From: JBJKPP01 sp046706145
GTDB taxonomy: Bacteria > Bacteroidota > Ignavibacteria > Ignavibacteriales > Ignavibacteriaceae
Length of the DNA: 22,018 bases
Assembly: GCA_046706145.1 (NCBI GenBank)
Contig: JBJKPP010000039.1
Coordinates: 1 to 22,018, forward strand
Direction of reading: 5' to 3'
The notes beneath the pieces were generated by a model that saw nothing but the letters and a program-made list of their open reading frames with translations, was not told where the DNA came from and searched no databases. A program made the translations under genes and the position numbers. Shown one piece after another: positions 8,159 through 15,694 of this stretch; within the stretch, counting starts at the first letter, position 1; every line of letters starts with the position of its first letter.

Positions 8159-8977
8159 ATGAAAAGAATTCTTGGACTTATTTTGGCTGGGTTATTGTTT
8201 TATGCAGGATGCGGAAATGTCGAAAATCTTGAGACCCAAAATTTCACACCGCCTTCAGTAAAAAACCAGCCGAAGGTTTTTTATCCCCTGCAAGCACAGG
8301 AAAATTCTCTTACCGGTGTCACAGAGGTTATGCTTTATGTAGACAGTGAGGGGCGAGTCAAGCAAACAGAAGTATCAGAATCCTCAGGGTACGATGTTCT
8401 TGACAGTACAGCAGAGCAGTATTGCAGAGGAATTATCTTTAACCCAGCTTTAGCCGGCAAAAAGCCAATTGGCTCGTGGGTTAAATGGAAAGTCAAATTC
8501 GATGTTTCCCATGAGAACTTCTTTGCAAAAAGATTTGTTAATGATATGATTGATCTATATAGCGAAGTCTCTTCATCATCAGCCTCCGAGAGGAAAGGAA
8601 TTCAGGAAGAGATATTAAACGAAGACAACGAATTTGTTAAGAAAATGACAGACGTTTTGAACTTCAATCGCACTATTGAAGAAGTTCTGCTTCCCCGGAC
8701 TGTAGCAGAGTGGAAAAAGTACTGGGATACATATCCATTATCCTTTTTACTTTATTATGATTTTATACGGCGCTATCCGGATTATCCAGATTTACCTGCT
8801 ATTAAGACACAAATGCTTAGTGAGCTTAAAAACGATATCAATTTTGTTAAGAGTATGTCAGCACTTAAAAGCGATAAAAAAGGAACGAAAGGAATGTTAT
8901 TATTAAAGCTTCAAAAGTTTGCAAAAGATAATTCCCCAAATTTGAGTCAAATGAGTTCGATACTAGCTGTGAGGTAA
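8159..8977 (+). CDS. TonB C-terminal domain lipoprotein
   Basis: A 272-residue exported protein. The first 18 residues (MKRILGLILAGLLFYAGC) look like a lipoprotein signal, with Cys18 as the probable lipidation site, although the -3 residue is not typical. Residues of about 35-115 match the TonB C-terminal domain: an opening proline-containing segment (PKVFYPLQAQENSLTG), then VTEVMLYVDSEGRVKQTEV, ESSGYDVLDSTAEQYCRGIIF, NPALAGKKPIGSWVKWKVKF. There is no N-terminal transmembrane anchor with a proline-rich linker, so it is not a classical energy transducer. The C-terminal 150 residues are predicted helical and unrecognised. A GGAGG site precedes the ATG. Two membrane protein genes follow within 18 bases, which suggests an operon. 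Confidence 0.85.
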   Translation: MKRILGLILAGLLFYAGCGNVENLETQNFTPPSVKNQPKVFYPLQAQENSLTGVTEVMLYVDSEGRVKQTEVSESSGYDVLDSTAEQYCRGIIFNPALAGKKPIGSWVKWKVKFDVSHENFFAKRFVNDMIDLYSEVSSSSASERKGIQEEILNEDNEFVKKMTDVLNFNRTIEEVLLPRTVAEWKKYWDTYPLSFLLYYDFIRRYPDYPDLPAIKTQMLSELKNDINFVKSMSALKSDKKGTKGMLLLKLQKFAKDNSPNLSQMSSILAVR

Positions 8978-8995
8978 AATTAAAAGGTTTATATA

Positions 8996-9790
8996 TTGAA
9001 ATACTATATCGGACATCATGTTTATGGATTAGGTGCTATCACCTTTGGCTTAGTCACTTTAGTCTGGCATAGCTTCAATAACTGGCATCAGATACGTGTG
9101 TTCGGGAATCTACCTTATGAAGATACTCTTGCGGTTATAGCCGGAACTATAGAGCTTTTGGGCGGAATCGCAATTCAATGGCAGAGAACTATGCGATTAG
9201 GAGTTATTATTCTTGGAAGTATATTTCTTCTGTTTGCATTGCTTTGGATACCTCTGATTATAAAAAATCCTTTAGTTTATGACCATTGGGGGAGCTTCTT
9301 TGAACAATTTTCTATTGTTTCTGGTGCAATGATTATTTATGCTACCACAATAAAAGGTGATGCTGAAAAAGCGACAATGATAGCACGGATTGGGTATAAA
9401 TGCTTTGGGATTTGTGTTATTTCATTTACGCTTGAACAACTATTTTATCTTTCCGGGACGGCAAGCTTGGTCCCAAGCTGGATTCCACCTGGGCAAATGT
9501 TTTGGGCGGTTATAACCACTATTGCCTTTGCTCTTGCGGCTTTCGCGATACTTTCCGGGTACTCAGCTCTTTTGGCATCGCAATTACTTACAATAATGAT
9601 AGTTGGGTTTGGTTTGTTGATATGGATTCCGGCACCTTTTCATAATGCACATCTGCTATTAAATTGGGCAGCCAATGCGGAAAATCTTGCAATAGCCGGA
9701 GCCGCATGGATTGTTGTCGATTTTCTGTATCAATCAAAAAAAGATTCGCAGAGATTATTGTTAATTAACACTGCTGTTGAACAAAAGTGA
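8996..9790 (+). CDS. multi-pass membrane protein, DoxX-like repeat architecture (paralogue 1)
   Basis: A 264-residue membrane protein with about eight hydrophobic segments that seem to form two four-helix halves. The first half (residues 1-122) includes HHVYGLGAITFGLVTLVWHS and GTIELLGGIAIQWQRT, which recall DoxX. The second half (about 130-248) includes PPGQMFWAVITTIAFALAAF and AENLAIAGAAWIVVDFLY. It is closely related along its whole length to the next gene. The start is TTG at 8996, supported by an AAAGG site 8 bases upstream and because MKYYIGHHVYGLGA then aligns end to end with MKLQFGVNIYGLGA of the paralogue. Function is unknown. It lies 18 bases after the lipoprotein gene. Confidence 0.8.
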   Translation: MKYYIGHHVYGLGAITFGLVTLVWHSFNNWHQIRVFGNLPYEDTLAVIAGTIELLGGIAIQWQRTMRLGVIILGSIFLLFALLWIPLIIKNPLVYDHWGSFFEQFSIVSGAMIIYATTIKGDAEKATMIARIGYKCFGICVISFTLEQLFYLSGTASLVPSWIPPGQMFWAVITTIAFALAAFAILSGYSALLASQLLTIMIVGFGLLIWIPAPFHNAHLLLNWAANAENLAIAGAAWIVVDFLYQSKKDSQRLLLINTAVEQK

Positions 9791-9800
9791 GGGTACTCTG

Positions 9801-10577
9801 ATGAAGCTCCAATTTGGAGTTAATATTTATGGATTAGGAGCTGTAAGCTTCGGTGTCATAGCTTTGGTTTGGCATCAGATTGTCTCTCTTGGAAGTATCT
9901 CACACCCAGACATTTTGATATATATAGTAAGTGCGGCTGAAATCATTGGAGGCGTAGCAATTCAATGGGAGCGATCAACCAAGATTGGAGCCTTAACGAT
10001 TGGTATTATCTTTCTAGCATTTACTCTTTATCTAGTACCTCCAATCTTCAAAATGCCACTTGTCTATTTTCCATGGGGCAACTTTTTCGAGGAATTTTCT
10101 ATTGTCCTTGGAGGTGTGTTTGTTTTTGCATCTGCTATTAGAGATACTACGATAGAAACGAAGTTAACAAGAATAGCGTATATATGTTATGGAATATGTG
10201 TAATTTCATATTCACTTTATCAACTCTTTTATCTCCCCTATACAGCAAGCCTGGTTCCGAAGTGGATTCTGCCTGGCCAGATGTTCTGGGCAATAACAAC
10301 TACAATAGCCTTTGCTCTGGCAGCTTTCGCTATACTTTCAGGACGTTTGGCTTTTTTAGCGTCTCAATTACTTACTATTATGTTCTTCGGTTTCTGTTTT
10401 GTGGTATGGCTACCTAGATGTATAATAAATCCTAATTTGACTAATTGGATCAGCAATGCCACAACTCTTGCAGTAGCCGGAACAGCGTGGATTGTTGCGG
10501 ATGTTCTATCTCAAGGGAAAATAGTTTCATTTAGATTGCCTTTTAATAAATTAACTATCAAAGAAAAAGAAGAATAA
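9801..10577 (+). CDS. multi-pass membrane protein, DoxX-like repeat architecture (paralogue 2)
   Basis: A 258-residue paralogue of the preceding protein with the same hydrophobic profile. Shared segments include YGLGA-x-(S/T)FG near the start, GG-(I/V)-AIQW-(Q/E)-R, FFE-(Q/E)-FSIV, SLVP-x-WI-x-PGQMFWA, and TTIAFALAAFAILSG. I chose the ATG at 9801, which has GAGGG 8 bases upstream and lines up with the start of the paralogue. A longer frame from TTG at 9777 would overlap the upstream stop. The 10-base gap to the upstream gene indicates an operon. The pair arose by tandem duplication and has diverged most in the loops and C-terminal tail. Function is unknown, and DoxX relationship is inferred from segment patterns. 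Confidence 0.8.
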   Translation: MKLQFGVNIYGLGAVSFGVIALVWHQIVSLGSISHPDILIYIVSAAEIIGGVAIQWERSTKIGALTIGIIFLAFTLYLVPPIFKMPLVYFPWGNFFEEFSIVLGGVFVFASAIRDTTIETKLTRIAYICYGICVISYSLYQLFYLPYTASLVPKWILPGQMFWAITTTIAFALAAFAILSGRLAFLASQLLTIMFFGFCFVVWLPRCIINPNLTNWISNATTLAVAGTAWIVADVLSQGKIVSFRLPFNKLTIKEKEE

Positions 10578-10991
10578 CAAGATGACGTACATTCATCTGT
10601 TTTAAGTAACCTACTACTTCCTTACTCCCAGCCCTTTCTGTTTTTTTAAGAAAGCGGTGATGTAAAGCACTATAATAAATTGTCGAATTATGAAAATCAA
10701 TGCCCGTAATCACTGGTACCTTAATATAAAAAATAACGCTTCTTTTTCAACATCAGTTCAATTGATAATTCATAATATTGAGCTACAGTGCATACTATTT
10801 AATCCATATAAAACTTTTGGAAAAACATAAAATATTCTTTCATAAAAGTCCCTCTATAATAATGCTATTATGTACAGCAGTTTTTGTAATTGTTTTATGA
10901 AAGATTTTTAGATGTTGTCCAATTTCCAAAATCTCAATTGTTATATAAGTGTAATTATGGAATTTAATAACAATTAACTAAGGAGTTTAAA
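10578..10991. other. intergenic region ending in the first TGTCC regulatory element
   Basis: These 414 bases hold no gene I can support. A weak hairpin (CTTTCT...AGAAAG, about 10636-10656) has a poly-T loop, not a T tail, so I do not call it a terminator. The last 76 bases carry the conserved element described at 10916-10936 and a leader that closely resembles that of the gene at 11688. Confidence 0.5.
10916..10936 (+). promoter_or_regulatory. TGTCCR-N10-TYTCR element, copy A
   Basis: TGTCCA, ten bases, then TCTCA, starting 76 bases before the ATG of the AhpD-like gene. The downstream leader (TAAGTGTAATT, later AATTTAATAACAAT) also resembles copies B and D. TGTC-type -35 boxes are known for ECF41 and ECF42 sigma factors, and an ECF42 gene lies at 14298. 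The exact -10 cannot be assigned, because the conserved TCTC block is closer than usual -35/-10 spacing. Confidence 0.6.
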
Positions 10992-11471
10992 ATGAAAGCT
11001 AGAATAAATTATCTCGAAAAAGGACAGAACGCAATAAAAGCGATGTATGGCTTAAACAAATATTTATCAAAATCGCCAATAGAAAAACGTCTTTTGGATT
11101 TGATTGATTACCGAATATCTCAAATAAACGGCTGTGCTTATTGTCTTGACATGCATTCAAAGGACTTGCGTGTGGAAGGAGAAACAGAGCAGCGTTTATA
11201 TGTTCTGAATGCCTGGCGAGAAGCACCATTTTATTCGGAACGTGAGCGTGCAGCATTAAGCTGGGCTGAAGCAGTAAATAAATTCGAAGTGCCGGATGAT
11301 GTTTATGAAGAAGCAAGAAAGCAATTTTCCGAGGAAGAATTGATTTATTTAACCATGCAGATAAACGCGCTCAGTTCTTATAATCGATTGAATATTGCAT
11401 TCCGTACACAGGCTGGGAGCTATCAACCCGGACAATTTGCAGTTCAGCAGCAACAAGCACAAGTGGCTTGA
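10992..11471 (+). CDS. carboxymuconolactone decarboxylase / AhpD-like protein
   Basis: A 159-residue AhpD-fold protein. The redox motif GCAYCLDMHSKD supplies Cys48, Cys51 and His55 in the C-x-x-C-x-x-x-H arrangement used by AhpD-type peroxidase partners. The rest (ERERAALSWAEAVNKFEVPD, then LTMQINALSSYNRLNIAFRT) follows the CMD all-helical pattern, and RLNIAFRT is typical of the stand-alone alkylhydroperoxidase subgroup. The probable role is thiol-dependent peroxide or radical detoxification in the cytoplasm, inferred from the motif. A TAAGGAG site lies 7-8 bases before the ATG. It is a one-gene unit between element A and the terminator at 11488, and its start leader is shared with the DGPF gene at 11688. 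Confidence 0.92.
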   Translation: MKARINYLEKGQNAIKAMYGLNKYLSKSPIEKRLLDLIDYRISQINGCAYCLDMHSKDLRVEGETEQRLYVLNAWREAPFYSERERAALSWAEAVNKFEVPDDVYEEARKQFSEEELIYLTMQINALSSYNRLNIAFRTQAGSYQPGQFAVQQQQAQVA

Positions 11472-11487
11472 CAAATTAGTTCAATTC

Positions 11488-11530
11488 CCCTGCTCGACCG
11501 CTTAGGTGGACGAGTAGGGTTATTAAATTT
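11488..11530 (+). terminator. probable intrinsic terminator after the AhpD-like gene
   Basis: CCCTGCTCG (11488-11496) pairs with CGAGTAGGG (11511-11519), nine pairs with one G-U wobble, around a 14-base loop. It is followed by an AT-rich tract (TTATTAAATTTT) rather than an unbroken T run. It begins 16 bases after the stop codon, so it should end the single-gene transcript and separate it from element B. Confidence 0.65.
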
Positions 11531-11611
11531 TCACTCTACCAATGGTGGTAAAACATGCAATGCTCTGGCTAAAAAAGAGATAAACAGATTCTTGACGAAT
11601 TAATTAAATGA

Positions 11612-11632
11612 TGTCCGATTTTCACAATTTCA
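11612..11632 (+). promoter_or_regulatory. TGTCCR-N10-TYTCR element, copy B
   Basis: TGTCCG, ten bases, then TTTCA, starting 76 bases before the ATG at 11688, exactly the same distance as copy A. The leader downstream matches copy A over most of its length, including AATTTAATAACAAT and the GGAG...TAAAATGAAAG start region. This means that promoter and 5' untranslated region were conserved or duplicated together. Confidence 0.6.
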
Positions 11633-11687
11633 TTTGATATGTAATTATAATTAGAAAATTTAATAACAATAAAATGGAGAGTCTAAA

Positions 11688-12029
11688 ATGAAAGAGTTCC
11701 TATTAATATTTAGGGCTGATGTCAATTCGTTGCCTACTGTTTCACCTGAAAAATTGCAGGCCAATACGAAAAAATGGATGGATTGGCTTGGGGGAATTGC
11801 AGCTCAAGACAAATTAGTAAACCGGGGTAATCGTCTGAATCCAGAAGGGAAGGTAGTAAAGGCAAATAATGTCATTACTGATGGTCCATATACAGAAATT
11901 AAAGAATCCATAGGAGGGTACTCCATTGTTAAAGCTGATTCTTATGAAGAGGCAGTTGAAATAGCAAAGGGGTGTCCGGTTTTAAAAACCGGAGGAAATG
12001 TAGAGGTAAGAGAGATAAGTGCAATATGA
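11688..12029 (+). CDS. YCII-related (DGPF) family protein
   Basis: A 113-residue member of the YCII/DGPF family, a ferredoxin-like dimeric fold. The diagnostic segment is VITDGPYTEIKESIGGY, with Asp65-Gly66-Pro67 and Tyr68 in place of the usual Phe. MKEFLLIFRA is the first strand, and KGCPVLKTGGNVEVREI is the conserved C-terminal strand-turn. These proteins are the typical neighbours and targets of ECF42 sigma factors, and their biochemical function is not known. A TGGAGAG site precedes the ATG. It is the first gene of a probable operon running through 12040, 12651 and perhaps 13369. It is a paralogue of the protein at 13933. Confidence 0.93.
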   Translation: MKEFLLIFRADVNSLPTVSPEKLQANTKKWMDWLGGIAAQDKLVNRGNRLNPEGKVVKANNVITDGPYTEIKESIGGYSIVKADSYEEAVEIAKGCPVLKTGGNVEVREISAI

Positions 12030-12039
12030 GGTGAAAGAA

Positions 12040-12630
12040 ATGAATGATTACAAAATTGTTAATGAAGTTTACGATGGAGAACCTTTCCTTTCCCCTATTG
12101 AAAAACCGGGAACGCTTTTAATGAAACTAGTATATTATTTCATGCGTAAACAATTTGGTAAAGTAATGACGCCTGTATCAATTCACTCTTCACGGCTGCC
12201 AAATTCATTTGGTTTATTTTATACAAAGGTTTCCAGGCTTGATAAAAGACTTGTATTATCCGAAGAGACCGCCTTGCTAATTAGACAGCAGGTTGCAAGA
12301 ATAAATATTTGTCTCTTTTGCATGGATGCGAATCGGTTTTATTCGATTAAGAAGTCTTTGAATATAGCTAAATTTGATGAACTGGAACATTATATGACAA
12401 GTCCGTTGTTTTCAGATGCAGAGAGAGCGGTACTAGATTATGTAACTGAGTTGACAAGGAACAAAAAAGGGAACCCCGAACTTTTTGCCCAAATGTCAAA
12501 ATACTATTCTGAACGTGAAATTTGTGAAATTATATGGCTCATCGCAAGTGAACATCTTTACAATATAACGAACGTCGGGCTAAACATACATTCTGACATG
12601 TTATGCGACATAAGTTCAAAGGAGAAATAA
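12040..12630 (+). CDS. carboxymuconolactone decarboxylase family protein (AhpD-like, altered motif)
   Basis: A 196-residue protein whose central region carries the AhpD-like INICLFCMDANRF, giving Cys91 and Cys94. The position of the usual proton-relay histidine is Asn98, so peroxidase activity may be changed. FSDAERAVLDYVTELTRNKK and LIASEHLYNITNVGLNIHSD follow the CMD helix pattern. The N-terminal 65 residues (including PGTLLMKLVYYFMRKQFGKV and SIHSSRLPNSFGLFY) are an extension often seen in this longer subgroup. I chose ATG 12040 because a GAGGTGA site ends 5-6 bases upstream. A GTG at 12019 would overlap the DGPF gene. The 10-base gap to that gene indicates one operon. Confidence 0.88.
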   Translation: MNDYKIVNEVYDGEPFLSPIEKPGTLLMKLVYYFMRKQFGKVMTPVSIHSSRLPNSFGLFYTKVSRLDKRLVLSEETALLIRQQVARINICLFCMDANRFYSIKKSLNIAKFDELEHYMTSPLFSDAERAVLDYVTELTRNKKGNPELFAQMSKYYSEREICEIIWLIASEHLYNITNVGLNIHSDMLCDISSKEK

Positions 12631-12650
12631 TAATAACAACGGAGAATAAT

Positions 12651-13208
12651 ATGATATATTTAATTGCGTTATTCTTACATGTATCAGTGGCTGTCATACT
12701 TTTTGCGACTCTTGGTGCGGAGTGGCTGAGTATTGTAAATCTTGGACGTGCTGCATCGACAGAAAATATTCGTCTATTCACCTTCACTTTTTCTATTTTG
12801 AAAAAGCTTTATAGTTATTCTTTGTTATTGATTCTTATTACGGGTGTGTATATGATGGCAACGGTGTGGAAGCACGGTGCCTGGATGGTCTTCGGATTTA
12901 TCGGAATGGTTTTGCTTGGAGCTATTGGCGGCAAAGCAACTAACAAGCAGGTTAAACTAATTGAAAAGGGGGTTACAGAACAGGCTAATAGTATTTCAAC
13001 GGAACTGAGTGAATTGATAAATAATAACAGACTCATTTATTCAATTTGTAGCAGAACTGCCATAGCACTTGGGATAATATTCTTAATGGCAGTAAAGCCA
13101 GGATTAATTGTATCCATTTTAGCCCTATTAATTTCTACCGCTATAGGATTTATACCGATGTTGAAAAGACCAGCCATGTATTCTCAAACTAACTTGAACA
13201 AGCTATGA
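12651..13208 (+). CDS. DUF2269-like integral membrane protein
   Basis: A 185-residue membrane protein with about five hydrophobic segments: residues 3-24 (LIALFLHVSVAVILFATLGA), about 45-67, 74-94 (WMVFGFIGMVLLGAIGG), 126-146 and 150-167. A polar stretch at about 95-125 (a basic TNKQVKLIEKG helix) lies between segments 3 and 4. The opening IALFLHVSVA and WKHGAWM are in keeping with the DUF2269 family of uncharacterised membrane proteins. The ATG at 12651 has a CGGAGA site 5-6 bases upstream. A longer in-frame start at 12603 would overlap the AhpD-like gene and is less likely. The 20-base gap places it in the same operon. Function is unknown. Confidence 0.75.
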   Translation: MIYLIALFLHVSVAVILFATLGAEWLSIVNLGRAASTENIRLFTFTFSILKKLYSYSLLLILITGVYMMATVWKHGAWMVFGFIGMVLLGAIGGKATNKQVKLIEKGVTEQANSISTELSELINNNRLIYSICSRTAIALGIIFLMAVKPGLIVSILALLISTAIGFIPMLKRPAMYSQTNLNKL

Positions 13209-13368
13209 ACTACTAAGTGGTTTTGAGCGAGGCTGAAATAGCGAAGGAATTCTTTCGCAGGTTAGATCTAATGATTACTAAATTCAATCTTCAGTCTGCT
13301 AAGAAGCATTTTTTTACTTTATGTAAGCTGATGGAAGTTAGAAAAACACGTAGATAATTGGTGAGATT

Positions 13369-13584
13369 ATGGACATTTTGATTCTAAAAACAAACATAAA
13401 CTCAGGAAAGGAATTTTTGAAGGTGAGAAATAGACTATCAAAATTTTTCGAACTTCTTGAATGCACAATCGATCTTGAAGATAGGGATAGGGTTTTACGA
13501 GTGGTTGGCAACGATATAAATCTCGTTGAAGTTACTTCACAGGTAAACAGCTTGGGATTTGCCAGTGAAGAACTGAGAGATTGA
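13369..13584 (+). CDS. small HMA-like fold protein lacking the metal-binding CxxC
   Basis: A 71-residue protein that looks like a stand-alone heavy-metal-associated (HMA) beta-alpha-beta-beta-alpha-beta domain: ILILKTNINS (strand 1), a helix to about residue 30, then CTIDLEDRDRVLRVVGNDI (strands 2-3), a second helix, and LGFASEEL. The family usually has a C-x-x-C after strand 1, where this protein has SGKEFLK, so copper-chaperone activity is unlikely. Related Bacteroidota proteins often start with KTNI followed by a cysteine motif. The GGTGAG site is 4-5 bases before the ATG. It lies 160 bases downstream of the DUF2269-like gene and may be cotranscribed with it. Confidence 0.7.
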   Translation: MDILILKTNINSGKEFLKVRNRLSKFFELLECTIDLEDRDRVLRVVGNDINLVEVTSQVNSLGFASEELRD

Positions 13585-13831
13585 ACAAATTAATTCACAA
13601 AATAATATTTAATTATTTCACTATAGTTTCTTCAAGATAGTAGAGGATCACTAATATTATATCTTTCATTGACTGACATGTCACATTGTAAGCTGTTCTA
13701 ATAGTTATTTTGCAGAGGAAAATAGACTTGGGTAATAAGAGACTTACAATAGGAATTCATTCTTTACTAATAATACCAACCTGCTATTTCTAGTTGAAAA
13801 CCTAGTCCTTTATTTTAATCTTAATATCAAG

Positions 13832-13852
13832 TGTCCAATTTCCTAAGTCTCG
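13832..13852 (+). promoter_or_regulatory. TGTCCR-N10-TYTCR element, copy C
   Basis: TGTCCA, ten bases, then TCTCG, starting 101 bases before the ATG of the second DGPF gene. This unit also contains the ECF42 sigma gene, so the sigma factor may control its own synthesis. The leader diverges from copies A, B and D after the element. A GTAAGCTTGTAC stretch just downstream partly repeats GTAAGCTGTTCT at about 13689. Confidence 0.58.
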
Positions 13853-13932
13853 TGCATTGTAAGCTTGTACACGTACACTCCACATCAGTGATATGTTTTG
13901 TATATTTAATTAATATAAAAGGAAATACAAAA

Positions 13933-14268
13933 ATGAGAGAATTTGTATTATTATTCAGACAACCTAGTTTCGACTATAGTAATGCATCACCGAAGGAGAT
14001 GCAGGAACTCTCAAAGAAATGGCACAACTGGTGGAAAAATATTGAAAGCGTGGGGAAACTATCAAGCAGGGGACCGCGGCTTGCCAATGAAGGGAAAGTT
14101 CTTAAATCAAGCGGTGTTATCACGGATGGACCCTTTGTAGAAATAAGAGAAATCTTAGGAAGTTTTATCATTGTAAAAGCTGAAAACCTTGAAGAAGCGG
14201 TAACGTTGGCTCATGGATGCCCTGCACTTGACCAAGGCGGAAGTGTAGAAGTCAGACCGGTATATTAG
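13933..14268 (+). CDS. YCII-related (DGPF) family protein
   Basis: A 111-residue DGPF family protein with the canonical VITDGPFVEIREILGSF segment (Asp65-Gly66-Pro67-Phe68). MREFVLLFRQ is the first strand, and AHGCPALDQGGSVEVRPVY is the C-terminal end. It aligns closely with the paralogue at 11688, including SRGPRLANEGKVLKS against NRGNRLNPEGKVVKA. I chose ATG 13933, which has AAAAGGAAA upstream. A longer reading frame to about 13831 would run through regulatory element C and adds residues unlike the family. The ECF42 sigma gene starts 29 bases downstream, the standard DGPF-sigma pairing of this group. Confidence 0.93.
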   Translation: MREFVLLFRQPSFDYSNASPKEMQELSKKWHNWWKNIESVGKLSSRGPRLANEGKVLKSSGVITDGPFVEIREILGSFIIVKAENLEEAVTLAHGCPALDQGGSVEVRPVY

Positions 14269-14297
14269 TAATTCTATTTGAAGATTTGCCTAAGCTT

Positions 14298-15530
14298 ATG
14301 GAAAAAGAAAATGAGTTCCTAAAGCGTTTATTTCAGGCTGAATTTTCCAAGATGGTTGCTGTAATCAGCAGGCAATTTGGCTTAAAACACATTGAGATAG
14401 CTGAGGATGTTGTAAGCGAAACTTTCTTCGTTGCAGCAGAAACATGGGGAATGAAAGGTATACCGGAGAATCCGACTGCGTGGTTATATACAGTGGCTAA
14501 GAATAAGACGCTCTATCATTTCAGAAGAAATAAAATTTATGAAGAGAAAATAATTCCTGAATTAACCTCTAAGATATTAGAAAACCATAAAAAAGATGAA
14601 TTGGATTTTTCAGAGCAGAATATAAAAGACAGCCAGTTGCAAATGATATTTGCAGTGTGCAACCCCATAATTGCCAGTGAGGCTCAAATAGGATTGGCTT
14701 TGCGTATTCTCTGCGGTTTTGGGATAGATGAAATCGCGGAAGCATTTTTATCAAACAAAGAAACTATTAACAAGAGATTGTTCAGAGCAAAAGAAAAATT
14801 AAGGACTGAAAATGTAAAGATGGAAATGCCCCCGGAAAATGAAATTGCTGATCGAATTGATAACGTCTTACGAATTGTTTATCTGCTTTTCAACGAGGGA
14901 TATTACTCCAGAACGCAGAATAATATTCTGCAGAAGGATTTGTGCCTGGAAGCCTTGCGATTAGGACTTCTTCTTACGGAATATGAAAAGACCAACCTTC
15001 CCAAAACAAACGCGTTAATTGCGCTCATGTGCTTTCATGCATCCCGGTTCAATGCAAGACAAAAAGAGGGCGAATTTATGATTTTATATGAGGAGCAGAA
15101 CAGTGAGTTATGGGATACGGATTTAATCAATCAGGGTATCCGGTTTTTAGATCTCTCCGCCCAAGGAACTGAATTAAGTAGCTATCATTTAGAAGCAAGA
15201 ATAGCCTACTGGCATTCCATAAAGGATGACACAAAAGAGAAATGGGAGGAAATTTTGCAATTATATGATAGACTCCTGGTATTTAACTATTCGCCAAGTG
15301 TTATGCTCAATAGAATATTTGCCCTTTATAAAGCAAAGGGACAAAAGATTGCATTGGAAGAGGCGGTAAAATTAAATTATGAGAACAATCATTTTTATTA
15401 TTTGCTGCTTGGAAGGTTATATCAAAAAACTGATAATGATAAAGCGAAACTAAATTATCAGAAAGCTTACTCGTTAGCTAAAACTCAGACTGAAAAGAGA
15501 AATATTCAAGAAAAAATTAGCGCCTTGTAA
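14298..15530 (+). CDS. ECF42-type RNA polymerase sigma factor with DUF6596 and TPR-like C-terminus
   Basis: A 410-residue extracytoplasmic-function sigma factor, about twice the length of simple ECF factors, which is normal for group ECF42. Residues of about 8-75 are region 2, including EIAEDVVSETFFVAAETW and IPENPTAWLYTVAKNKTL. Residues 125-170 are region 4, including LRILCGFGIDEIAEAFLSNK and INKRLFRAKEKLR. Residues of about 185-285 are the DUF6596 part, with the diagnostic RIVYLLFNEGYYS. The last 120 residues are TPR-like helical repeats (LDLSAQ to the C-terminus). In ECF42 factors the extension controls activity, and no anti-sigma gene is expected or seen. ATG 14298 is preferred to a TTG at 14286. 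Both have weak ribosome binding sites. It is cotranscribed with the DGPF gene, and element C is its probable promoter. Confidence 0.95.
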   Translation: MEKENEFLKRLFQAEFSKMVAVISRQFGLKHIEIAEDVVSETFFVAAETWGMKGIPENPTAWLYTVAKNKTLYHFRRNKIYEEKIIPELTSKILENHKKDELDFSEQNIKDSQLQMIFAVCNPIIASEAQIGLALRILCGFGIDEIAEAFLSNKETINKRLFRAKEKLRTENVKMEMPPENEIADRIDNVLRIVYLLFNEGYYSRTQNNILQKDLCLEALRLGLLLTEYEKTNLPKTNALIALMCFHASRFNARQKEGEFMILYEEQNSELWDTDLINQGIRFLDLSAQGTELSSYHLEARIAYWHSIKDDTKEKWEEILQLYDRLLVFNYSPSVMLNRIFALYKAKGQKIALEEAVKLNYENNHFYYLLLGRLYQKTDNDKAKLNYQKAYSLAKTQTEKRNIQEKISAL

Positions 15531-15694
15531 TAATACTACCTTGTCACCATCTGTTAATAAGGATGCAAAAAGATGATAACTTTAATGTCCTTAAAAATAT
15601 GTCAACAAATCATTAACATTCTCATCTAAATCTTAGAAATACACGTAAATTTGTAGATGTCCTCTGTCACCATACTTATTACAGGTTATTAGGG

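Noticed and set aside
10636..10656. Hairpin after the second paralogous membrane gene
   Set aside because: The stem is six AT-rich pairs with the T run in the loop, so it is not a convincing terminator.
13217..13357. 46-codon frame starting with GTG between the DUF2269-like and HMA-like genes
   Set aside because: Its composition is protein-like, but there is no ribosome binding site and no family. It contains the near-palindrome GCGAAGGAATTCTTTCGC (13241-13258), which lacks a loop and T tail and so is not called a terminator.
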